This document shows, piece by piece, positions 1 through 5,082 of a DNA stretch of 5,640 nt. Positions within the stretch are counted from its first letter, which is position 1. Each line of letters opens with the position of its first letter. The DNA lies in assembly GCA_016840595.1 (NCBI GenBank), contig JAEOSA010000133.1, positions 1 through 5,640 of the forward strand. The letters run 5' to 3'. The notes beneath the pieces are model-generated. The model had not been told where the DNA came from. It made no database searches and saw only the letters and a program-made list of their open reading frames with translations. This DNA comes from Candidatus Hermodarchaeota archaeon (GTDB lineage Archaea > Asgardarchaeota > Hermodarchaeia > Hermodarchaeales > Hermodarchaeaceae). The position numbers were made by a program, and so were the translations under genes.

Positions 1-507
1 AAATCCCCCCTTTGTACAATTTGTTTGAAAAACTACCCCCTCGTGTGTGGGAACTGCCAAGAAAAAATTAGCGAAGGCGAAATATCCGAACTCGACATCA
101 AAGTCGCTCGGGTCCTCGTTAATCTTGAAGACCTGTTTCCATCCATCAAAGAGGTCACTTTCAAACAAGTCTTCGTAACTGATGGCGTATATGTCGTACT
201 TGTAAGCAAAGGGGATGTTCGTCGAATTTTAGGCTCTGGACGTCGTGTCCTCCGGCAATTGGAAGAAGAACTCGGTGCCAAGGTTCGACTTGTCGAAGAA
301 AGTCGTGATCCACAGAAAATCCTTCGCGACCTCATCCGACCAGTGCGTATCCTTGGGATCAATACCATTTGGCTCCCTGATAACAGCTTTGAGCGAAAAG
401 TGCGTATCAGTGAACGAGAACGCGATAATATCCCCTTAACGCTAGAGCAACTGAACAACGTTATCTATGAAATGACAGGCGAACGAATTCGCATTGTTTT
501 TGATTAA
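1..507 (+). CDS. Zinc-ribbon and KH-domain RNA-binding protein, archaeal NusA-KH-like (5' end outside window)
   Basis: This is the 3' part of a gene for a small archaeal RNA-binding protein. The first in-frame start candidate is a TTG at 25, but the frame is open back to base 1. There it encodes CTIC followed by CGNC, a complete C-x2-C-x7-C-x2-C zinc ribbon that the TTG start would cut in half. The real start is therefore to the left. Numbering from the TTG codon, GEISELD (residues 18-24) leads into a helical linker. A KH-type domain follows (about 48-92), with the loop G70-S71-G72-R73 and then VRLVEES and a DLIRPVRILGINTIWLPD stretch. The C-terminal part (about 116-160) looks like a second KH-like fold without a GxxG loop. 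The order recalls archaeal proteins annotated as KH-domain or NusA-like elongation factors. Binding to RNA is inferred from the fold; the target is unknown. The gene ends in TAA, 15 bases from the convergent truD stop. Confidence 0.8.
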   Translation, partial: KSPLCTICLKNYPLVCGNCQEKISEGEISELDIKVARVLVNLEDLFPSIKEVTFKQVFVTDGVYVVLVSKGDVRRILGSGRRVLRQLEEELGAKVRLVEESRDPQKILRDLIRPVRILGINTIWLPDNSFERKVRISERERDNIPLTLEQLNNVIYEMTGERIRIVFD

Positions 508-518
508 TGCTCAAATCT

Positions 519-532
519 CCAGCTACAGCTGG
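519..532. repeat. Inverted repeat at the KH gene / truD convergent junction
   Basis: CCAGCT and AGCTGG flank a two-base centre (AC), giving a 14-base inverted repeat. It covers the truD stop codon (523-525) and lies just past the end of the KH gene. As RNA it could form a five-pair stem with a four-base loop in either direction. Archaeal termination mainly uses T-rich tracts, and none follows here, so a terminator role is only a guess. Confidence 0.3.
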
Positions 533-1833
533 GTGGGAAACTCAGGTTTAATGAACTCTCGTAATATCACTGAGGCATAACTGCCTTTGGGCAAGTCGAA
601 ACAAACCTGCACTGCCGGCTCCTCGGTTTCCAAACTGGAAGAATGGTAGTTCACTGGGTTCACTAACAGGGGTCGAAAAGTGCCCCGTGAACTTAGCGTC
701 GGAAGGGCTTTCAATCGGAATTGTGCTGGAGTAATCTTCTCTTTTTCCAAAATGGTTGTTATGATGTTCCCCATGGAACCCTCGAAGGAAACCCGTTCAA
801 AATCAAATCCAACGATGGGAATTACAATCTGGTGTGTCCCCTCCAGAACTGCTGTTGTTATCTGAGAAATCACATCCTTTGTGACGGGTCGAACCGTATG
901 GATTTCACCCGCAATGGGTTTGGTATAGTCACCGATGGTTGGTTTTTTTAGTGAAATCCCCTGGGTTACGCGTCGACTTATCGTTTTATTGAAGATATAG
1001 GACTGATACGCGTGCACATACAATCGGGCAAGATCCTTTGGAATCACTTGAAACGCATCTTTGTGATCGCCGGGATGTTTGTTCAAGTAGTGAGTGACTG
1101 CCCGCTCATACAACCCATAAGGCACGTCCTCGTTTGAGTCAATTTCCTCTTTGGTAGAATTATCTCCCATCTCTGTTGGTTTTAAGCCACCTTCAAGCAA
1201 AATATGAATTGCTTCTTTGTAATTTTCAAGAATTAGCTGTTTTCCGATGAGATGGGTATTAGGACGAATGATACCAAATCGCTGTGGTCCGTAGAAATTA
1301 AGCGACCCTCCTGCAGCCTTCATTTCTTTTTGAATGTTCTCGACTCGAGTTTGCGCCTCTTTAGCAGTGAAATCCATTTCGCGAATGGCAATCGTAAACC
1401 GGTTTCCTTGCAGGGCTCCTGGCACGATGGGCTGTTTTGTTCGATGAGGATGTAGTATCTGAACGCCTGAAATTTCACGCCCAATCAACTCTTGAGGAGA
1501 ACCACGAAAAGAAACCCGTTGTGAAGTCACAGCACGGCGGTCCTTAATCCCGGCATAGGAGAATCGTTTGTAGCTTACCCCCATAGATCGGCTGAGACGT
1601 CGGATTGCTTGGATTGAATCAAGATTGCGCTTTACAAGGTAGAACACAGTGAATTTGCCTGCTTGCTCGGGATACTCTTCTGTAGTAGGTTCCAGGGGGG
1701 CTATCGAACCATCTAATCCAATCTCTTGGACCACAAAATCCTCAGGGGTCTTTTTCAATCGTCCTCCTATTCCGGGAGACTGTGTCGTGAAAACCTCCAT
1801 GCCGATGTGGGCATCGTACTCTTTGGCTTCCAC
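523..1833 (-). CDS. truD: tRNA pseudouridine synthase TruD (Pus7 family)
   Basis: This gene encodes a TruD/Pus7-family enzyme, which isomerises uridine to pseudouridine in tRNA; the family's classical site is U13. Numbered from the longest frame (GTG at 1842, 439 residues), the family motifs appear in order. TPEDFVVQEI is at 32-41. The catalytic block YAGIKDRRA is at 96-104 with nucleophile Asp101. GALQGNRF is at 142-149, NFYGPQRFG at 182-190, YVHAYQSYIFN at 275-285, SSRGTFRPL at 384-392, and the C-terminal LPKGSYASVILREF at 417-430. The length is normal and nothing is broken. I prefer the GTG at 1833 (codon 4). A Shine-Dalgarno sequence GAGGGGTGA (1847-1839) lies five bases before it, while the GTG at 1842 falls inside that sequence. 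The gene follows pth2 closely on the same strand, so the two are probably co-transcribed and both serve tRNA. Confidence 0.96.
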   Translation of the reverse strand: MEAKEYDAHIGMEVFTTQSPGIGGRLKKTPEDFVVQEIGLDGSIAPLEPTTEEYPEQAGKFTVFYLVKRNLDSIQAIRRLSRSMGVSYKRFSYAGIKDRRAVTSQRVSFRGSPQELIGREISGVQILHPHRTKQPIVPGALQGNRFTIAIREMDFTAKEAQTRVENIQKEMKAAGGSLNFYGPQRFGIIRPNTHLIGKQLILENYKEAIHILLEGGLKPTEMGDNSTKEEIDSNEDVPYGLYERAVTHYLNKHPGDHKDAFQVIPKDLARLYVHAYQSYIFNKTISRRVTQGISLKKPTIGDYTKPIAGEIHTVRPVTKDVISQITTAVLEGTHQIVIPIVGFDFERVSFEGSMGNIITTILEKEKITPAQFRLKALPTLSSRGTFRPLLVNPVNYHSSSLETEEPAVQVCFDLPKGSYASVILREFIKPEFPTQL

Positions 1834-1838
1834 ATGAG

Positions 1839-1847
1839 TCACCCCTC
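1839..1847 (-). promoter_or_regulatory. Ribosome binding site deciding the truD start
   Basis: On the minus strand GAGGGGTGA matches the complement of the archaeal 16S rRNA 3' end (core GGTGA). Five bases separate it from the GTG at 1833. The alternative GTG at 1842 overlaps this site and would have no Shine-Dalgarno sequence at proper distance. The site lies between the pth2 stop (1851-1853) and truD, so it would allow independent ribosome entry inside the operon. Confidence 0.6.
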
Positions 1848-1850
1848 ATG

Positions 1851-2249
1851 TCATAGTAACGGCAAATTGCCCGTAATTTTATCCACGGTTTCGGTCCGGG
1901 CAGGACCAATGCCAAGTGCGGTTGTTGTACCTGGGGGAAGTTCAGTGAGACCCTGATCGCGAATCAAATGAACGGGGAGACCTGCTTTTATCGCTTTATC
2001 ACGCAGTACTAACAGTTCTTCTTCACTGGAGACTTTCACGGCGACTTTCTTTTGTCCTTCCCACAACCACCCTCGCCAAGATACTAGAGAATGCTTCCGG
2101 GCTTCCTCAGCGGCGGACACAGCTGCGTGCGCTATTTGTACAGCTATCTTTCCTCGGCTCATTTTCAGATCCATTCGAATGACTAAGACCTGTTTGTATT
2201 CGAAGGGTTCTGTTTGTATTCGTTTTTTTGGCAGATTCGAATCCTCCAT
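1851..2249 (-). CDS. pth2: Peptidyl-tRNA hydrolase, Pth2 family
   Basis: Pth2 cleaves the ester bond of peptidyl-tRNAs that drop off ribosomes and so recycles tRNA; it is unrelated to bacterial Pth. In the longest frame (ATG at 2291, 146 residues) the core starts near residue 33. RMDLKMSRGKIAVQIAHAAV (39-58) is the family signature, with the conserved Lys48 and His55. IRDQGLTELPPGTTTALGIGPA (110-131) is the second conserved block, with Asp112, Thr116 and Gly121-Thr122. Family members are usually about 115-125 residues, and both the length and the promoter layout favour the ATG at 2249 (codon 15, 132 residues). No good Shine-Dalgarno sequence precedes 2291. Either way the protein has an N-terminal tail before the fold; its DNA contains a 13-base direct repeat. 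It heads the pth2-truD operon: truD begins within 20 bases of its TGA stop. Confidence 0.93.
   Translation of the reverse strand: MEDSNLPKKRIQTEPFEYKQVLVIRMDLKMSRGKIAVQIAHAAVSAAEEARKHSLVSWRGWLWEGQKKVAVKVSSEEELLVLRDKAIKAGLPVHLIRDQGLTELPPGTTTALGIGPARTETVDKITGNLPLL
2190..2222. repeat. 13-base direct repeat in the 5' part of pth2
   Basis: CTGTTTGTATTCG occurs at 2190-2202 and again at 2210-2222, with seven bases between. The 20-base period is not a multiple of three, so the copies are read in different frames (as RIQT and EYKQ on the minus strand). The identity therefore cannot come from protein constraint. It could be a small tandem duplication, a binding site or chance. Confidence 0.6.
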
Positions 2250-2274
2250 ATCAACGCAATCCCCGGTGAAATCC

Positions 2275-2340
2275 CTTAAGTAATTAACCATCAGCCGATG
2301 GATACTTGAATATAGGTATCAGAATTGAAATAGTTAAACC
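2275..2340. promoter_or_regulatory. Divergent promoter region between pth2 and the reductase gene
   Basis: This AT-rich stretch lies between two genes that point away from each other. The minus strand shows CCTATATTCAAG (2316-2305), a TATA-like box. With the usual spacing of about 25 bases it would start pth2 transcription near 2285, just downstream of the ATG at 2291, which supports the start at 2249. TTAATTACTTAAGG (2288-2275) is a second candidate for pth2. For the plus-strand reductase gene, GAATATAGG (2308-2316) would give a start near 2336, about 25 bases before its ATG. The boxes are read by eye, without transcript data. Confidence 0.45.
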
Positions 2341-2361
2341 TCCATTTTCAACCTGAGAGTG

Positions 2362-3579
2362 ATGACCGTGAAACCTGAAGTTGTTGTGGTTGGAGCCGGA
2401 CCCGCTGGAGGTCTTGCAGCCCGGCAACTGGCACGAAAAGGTCACCCGGTATTGATTTTGGAAGAACACAAGAAAGTAGGTCACCCGGTTCATTGTGCAG
2501 GGCTAATTGGAATAAATGGGTTGCATGAAAACGGAGTTATTCCCCAATCTAAGGTGATCATTCGACGAGTACGACAATCAATTTTTCATGCACCAGGTGG
2601 GGGGCAGTTGGTTTTTGATAAAGGTGAACCTCATGCCTATGTTCTGCATCGGGATGGTCTTGACCAGCAAATCGTTAAGGAAGCCGAGGCTGCGGGAGCT
2701 ACTCTGCAATTGGAAACTCGTGTCATTGGCTGTAAGCGAGAGCAGAATGGAATGCGTGTTACGGTTCTCGAAAGGGAATCAAAACGTGATCTACACGCAC
2801 AATTTGTAGTGAATGCAGAGGGGATTCGAGCCCGACTAGCTCAAGACCAAGGGCTTCCTCGACCCAAACGTGATTACATGCTTCCTGCCCTGCAATATGA
2901 AGTGACAAATGTCGCACTCCCACCAGATGCAGTTCATTTGTACTTCAATTCCAAACTCGCTAGAGGGTTCTTCGCTTGGATTATTCCCTTGGAAACTAAC
3001 CGTGCTCGAGTCGGATTAGCTTCGGCTCATCGACAGGTCCGACAAGCGCTTGATAAGTTACTTATTCAAAACCAGCTTCTTTCGGGAGCTAAGATTGAGA
3101 AACGCTATGGTGGAATAGTATATGCGGGAGGCCCCTCCTCACGAACAATAGCTCCACGCTTTGTCAATATTGGAGATGCTGCTGGGCAAACCAAAGCTAC
3201 CACTGGTGGGGGAGTCGTCGCGGGTGGAGCCTGTGCAATAATGGCTGCATCAAGCATCAGCAAAGCACTTCAAAATGGCAGTTATAATCACCGAGACCTC
3301 CACAGGTATGAGCGAAGGTGGAAACGAAGTTGGGGACGTCAACTACAACTAATGTCATATCTCCGCCGATTTGTAAACACGCTCGAAGACCATGAACTGG
3401 ATTACCTTTTCGAGAAGTTACAAGCAAGTAAGGCGCGAGAAGTTATTGAACGTAGAGGCGATATTGATCATCAGGGACGACTAATCACTTCGGCGTTGAC
3501 ATCTCCTGTGCTATTGCAGAGTGTGCTGAAGTTATTGCTCTCAAAAAGTCGGTTTCTGCCCAAGATGCTTCGTGGCTAG
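2362..3579 (+). CDS. Geranylgeranyl reductase-family FAD-dependent oxidoreductase
   Basis: This is a flavoprotein of the family whose archaeal members saturate the geranylgeranyl chains of ether lipids, acting at the membrane with FAD. Numbered from the GTG at 2359 (406 residues), the N-terminal dinucleotide fold VVVVGAGPAGG (8-18) ends its second strand with an acidic residue (LILEE, 32-36). GHPVHCAG follows (41-48), with the cysteine (Cys46) found in many geranylgeranyl reductases. GFFAWIIPLETNRARVGLA (203-221) fits the family's aromatic-x-Trp-x-x-Pro substrate-site motif. VNIGDAAGQTKATTGGGV (269-286) is the second FAD motif. The C-terminal half is helical and includes RRGDID (365-370). Candidate starts are GTG 2359, ATG 2362 and GTG 2368; a weak GAGAGTGAT (2355-2363) could serve the last. 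The gene stands alone between two minus-strand operons. The exact substrate is inferred; other members of the family act on chlorophyll or related isoprenoids. Confidence 0.88.
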   Translation: MTVKPEVVVVGAGPAGGLAARQLARKGHPVLILEEHKKVGHPVHCAGLIGINGLHENGVIPQSKVIIRRVRQSIFHAPGGGQLVFDKGEPHAYVLHRDGLDQQIVKEAEAAGATLQLETRVIGCKREQNGMRVTVLERESKRDLHAQFVVNAEGIRARLAQDQGLPRPKRDYMLPALQYEVTNVALPPDAVHLYFNSKLARGFFAWIIPLETNRARVGLASAHRQVRQALDKLLIQNQLLSGAKIEKRYGGIVYAGGPSSRTIAPRFVNIGDAAGQTKATTGGGVVAGGACAIMAASSISKALQNGSYNHRDLHRYERRWKRSWGRQLQLMSYLRRFVNTLEDHELDYLFEKLQASKAREVIERRGDIDHQGRLITSALTSPVLLQSVLKLLLSKSRFLPKMLRG

Positions 3580-3587
3580 CCTGCTAG
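3576..3587. repeat. Inverted repeat at the reductase / TFS convergent junction
   Basis: CTAGC and GCTAG flank a two-base centre (CT), a 12-base inverted repeat that includes the reductase TAG stop (3577-3579). The convergent TFS stop lies only three bases further on (3591-3593). It has the same arrangement as the repeat at 519-532. No T-rich tract follows, so a terminator role is unproven. Confidence 0.3.
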
Positions 3588-3590
3588 ACG

Positions 3591-3935
3591 CTAATATTCT
3601 CGCCAGGTCTGTTCGCATTTTGTGCACCGATAAAATGTGGTCATACCTTCGTCTCCGGATCGTGTCTGGACCTGCCAGTAGTAAGCTTCATTGTTCCCAC
3701 ATTTTGCACAAATCGCTCGGACTGTAGGCATTGTACGTTGTTCTAGCAACTTCTCATCGATGACCACAGTTTCCTCATTTTCGGGGAGGTGCGTGATTTT
3801 CTCTCCGATTCGGTATTTTTCCTCGGTTTTTGATGTCAAGGGCTTCGTGTAACCGCAGTTCTGACAGGATAAGACCTTCTTTTTCCCATTTTTTTGGGGA
3901 CTCAAGATGCTTGAACAATTGGGACAGAATTCCAT
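3591..3935 (-). CDS. Transcription factor S (archaeal TFIIS-like cleavage factor)
   Basis: TFS rescues backtracked RNA polymerase by stimulating transcript cleavage in the polymerase active site. The 114-residue protein has two zinc ribbons. The N-terminal one uses Cys4, Cys7, Cys24 and Cys27 (CPNC and CQNC). The C-terminal one uses Cys76, Cys79, Cys104 and Cys107 (CAKC and CTKC). The C-terminal hairpin carries the catalytic acidic pair Asp95-Glu96 within TRSGDEGMTTFYRC, followed by the family ending TWREY. The usual text is RSADEP or similar, so Ala to Gly and Pro to Gly are mild variations beside intact catalytic residues. The length is typical and both ribbons are complete, so the protein should be cleavage-competent. 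The ATG start at 3935 has GGGAG ten bases before it. The gene is the last of the minus-strand block and has a TATA-like box in the 67-base gap upstream, so it may also be transcribed alone. Confidence 0.95.
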   Translation of the reverse strand: MEFCPNCSSILSPQKNGKKKVLSCQNCGYTKPLTSKTEEKYRIGEKITHLPENEETVVIDEKLLEQRTMPTVRAICAKCGNNEAYYWQVQTRSGDEGMTTFYRCTKCEQTWREY

Positions 3936-3983
3936 GTAGCGATTACTCCCTTCCTACGAGGATTAGAAAGCATACGAAAAATG

Positions 3984-3996
3984 GCATAATAATCTA
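3984..3996 (-). promoter_or_regulatory. Possible internal promoter (TATA-like box) for TFS
   Basis: The minus strand reads AGATTATTATGCC here, in the gap after the RNase III-like gene. At the usual archaeal spacing, transcription would start near 3963, leaving a leader of about 28 bases before the TFS ATG at 3935. The match is seen by eye only and AT-rich gaps give such boxes by chance. Confidence 0.3.
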
Positions 3997-4002
3997 TTGG
4001 CT

Positions 4003-4470
4003 TTACTGGGTGTCCAGCATCTGTTCTTGTTCAAAAATGCGTTGGAGAAGAACAGAAAAACTTCGAGCAATGTTTTCGCTGCGTTTTTTCCGTGACTGCT
4101 TTGTAGCCGTGTCAAAAAGCAGTAACTGTTCTTGTAACACATTCACGGCATCAGAGATTGAAAAGAATCCGCGTAGCCATCCATACGCGATCATGGCTTC
4201 AACGCAATCTCCCAGTCCATGGGCATCCAGGCGGGACGGAGCAAGGTGACGGAGTTCTGCAAAGCGTAGTGCTGCTGCAAGAATTTTCCCTGAAACTTTT
4301 TCTGCTCCAAAGTTTTGCGAGTGAAGGGAGTAAGCAAGAGAATACAATAAGTTAGTTAACGGGTCGCCAAGCTTCGCTAAATCTTTTCGTCGCATCGCTG
4401 CTTGAATCGAATCAATTCCTTCGCTTTCAAGAAGTGTTTTCAGACTCTTGAGTTCCGTCACGCCGGTCAC
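4003..4470 (-). CDS. RNase III-like domain protein of unknown role
   Basis: This 155-residue helical protein resembles archaeal proteins annotated as ribonuclease III family. AKLGDPLTNLLYSLAYS (32-48) matches the RNase III signature helix with Asp36. HGLGDCVEAMIAYGWLRG (84-101) matches the second catalytic block with Asp88 and Glu91. The Glu that normally precedes LGD in true RNase III (LEFLGD) is Ala32 here, so three of the four metal-binding acids remain. There is no double-stranded RNA-binding domain; the C-terminal tail (about 120-155) is a charged helix. The GTG start at 4470 overlaps the rpoL stop as GTGA, which points to translational coupling with the polymerase subunit. Another in-frame GTG lies at 4461. 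RNA processing is a reasonable guess from fold and neighbours, but catalysis is not shown. I recognise the family by motif pattern, not from a search. Confidence 0.7.
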   Translation of the reverse strand: MTGVTELKSLKTLLESEGIDSIQAAMRRKDLAKLGDPLTNLLYSLAYSLHSQNFGAEKVSGKILAAALRFAELRHLAPSRLDAHGLGDCVEAMIAYGWLRGFFSISDAVNVLQEQLLLFDTATKQSRKKRSENIARSFSVLLQRIFEQEQMLDTQ

Positions 4471-4757
4471 GCGGCTTTAAGAGCTTTCAGAAACTCAGAT
4501 CGTAGCTCCTCAGTCCGGTCGATAAGCTTCTTTGCGGCTTTTCGAAAAACGTTAATGGCTTTAGCTTTGCCATCGGTTCGGACGATGAATTGAGCACTCC
4601 GGGTTAGAGGGTGGGGAACAGAATAGCCGGCAAAGGTTAGATGGTCATCTTCGAATAGAATTTCACGAAGGGGATTACACAGTGTGTGGCCTTCACCTTC
4701 GATTACTAGCTCTAATTCTCTGGAGGTGTTTTTGATTACTTTGATGTTCATAGTCAT
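4467..4757 (-). CDS. rpoL: DNA-directed RNA polymerase subunit L (Rpb11-like)
   Basis: RpoL pairs with RpoD (Rpb3-like) to form the assembly platform of archaeal RNA polymerase, equivalent to one alpha-subunit N-terminal domain in bacteria. The 96-residue length is normal. GEGHTLCNPLREIL (21-34) is the signature helix (usually GEDHTL-x-N-x-LR), with Gly23 in place of the common Asp. AGYSVPHPL (43-51) and the strand FIVRTDGK (57-64) complete the fold, followed by a long C-terminal helix. The ATG at 4757 has AAAGGA four bases before it; the ATG at 4751 (codon 3) is a possible alternative. It lies in the middle of the minus-strand block. Its TGA stop overlaps the next gene's GTG start. An 82-base gap with a TATA-like box precedes it. 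Confidence 0.95.
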   Translation of the reverse strand: MTMNIKVIKNTSRELELVIEGEGHTLCNPLREILFEDDHLTFAGYSVPHPLTRSAQFIVRTDGKAKAINVFRKAAKKLIDRTEELRSEFLKALKAA

Positions 4758-4808
4758 CGAATCCTTTCGAGTGGTTCCTAAGGAGCAGGCAGACCGTACA
4801 CAACTCCG

Positions 4809-4817
4809 CTTTTAAAG
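4809..4817 (-). promoter_or_regulatory. Possible internal promoter (TATA-like box) for rpoL
   Basis: The minus strand reads CTTTAAAAG inside the 82-base gap between the Pcc1-like gene and rpoL, in a TTTA-rich setting close to archaeal box A. Transcription from it would begin near 4788, giving a leader of about 30 bases. The gap is much larger than the other joins in this block, which fits a separate promoter for rpoL and the RNase III-like gene. Confidence 0.4.
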
Positions 4818-4839
4818 TGTTGCTTTAACTGGACCAGTC

Positions 4840-5064
4840 TTATGAAGTAGGGGCGTGTTTGAACTCACGGTACAGGGCTTGGGAACGGTTCACTGCTATT
4901 CGAACCTGCGTAGGGTCACCACGAATGGTGACAGTGATACCTCGTTGATCGGCTTTAACTTGGAAGTCAAGTTTTAGTTTGCGTTTCAACTGGTCGATAA
5001 ACATAACTTGGGCTTCTGCACCGGTTAAGGGAAATGTGAGGCTCTTTTTTGTCCATCGAGCCAC
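4840..5064 (-). CDS. Pcc1-like small protein (possible KEOPS subunit)
   Basis: This 74-residue protein has a predicted order of strand, helix, two strands, helix, as in Pcc1, the dimerising subunit of the KEOPS complex that makes t6A in tRNA. The strongest match is at the end: GDPTQVRIAVNRSQALYREF (49-68) follows the Pcc1 pattern of strand, Asp, then R-x-A-V-N in the last helix. The usual Ala-Asp is Gly-Asp here, and the rest is divergent, so I leave the symbol empty. The GTG start at 5064 is supported by a strong Shine-Dalgarno sequence. The gene follows csl4 with only 16 bases between stop and start, so the two are surely co-transcribed. A different small RNA-binding fold, such as a lone KH-like domain, is the main alternative. 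Confidence 0.5.
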   Translation of the reverse strand: MARWTKKSLTFPLTGAEAQVMFIDQLKRKLKLDFQVKADQRGITVTIRGDPTQVRIAVNRSQALYREFKHAPTS

Positions 5065-5074
5065 TCTGAATTTT

Positions 5075-5082
5075 TCCTCCTT
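5075..5082 (-). promoter_or_regulatory. Ribosome binding site of the Pcc1-like gene
   Basis: AAGGAGGA on the minus strand is the strongest Shine-Dalgarno sequence in the window. It overlaps the csl4 TAA stop (5083-5081) and lies ten bases before the GTG at 5064, which fixes that start and links translation of the two genes. Confidence 0.7.

Noticed and set aside
25..27. TTG at 25 as the start of the KH gene
   Set aside because: It lies between the two cysteine pairs of the zinc ribbon, and the frame stays open to base 1.
33..458. Long open frame on the minus strand opposite the KH gene (141 residues)
   Set aside because: Its product is a Ser/Arg/Thr-rich string without a recognisable fold, antisense to a gene with clear motifs. 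It is a shadow of that gene's codon use.
2440..2489. GGTCACCCGGT repeated at 2440-2450 and 2479-2489
   Set aside because: The copies are 39 bases apart and in frame, both encoding GHPV in conserved parts of the reductase N-terminal fold. Shared codons for the same residues explain them.
3830..4249. Plus-strand open frame of 139 codons across the TFS / RNase III-like gap
   Set aside because: It is antisense to two genes with family motifs, has a Ser/Cys/Arg-rich composition and no visible domain or good SD.
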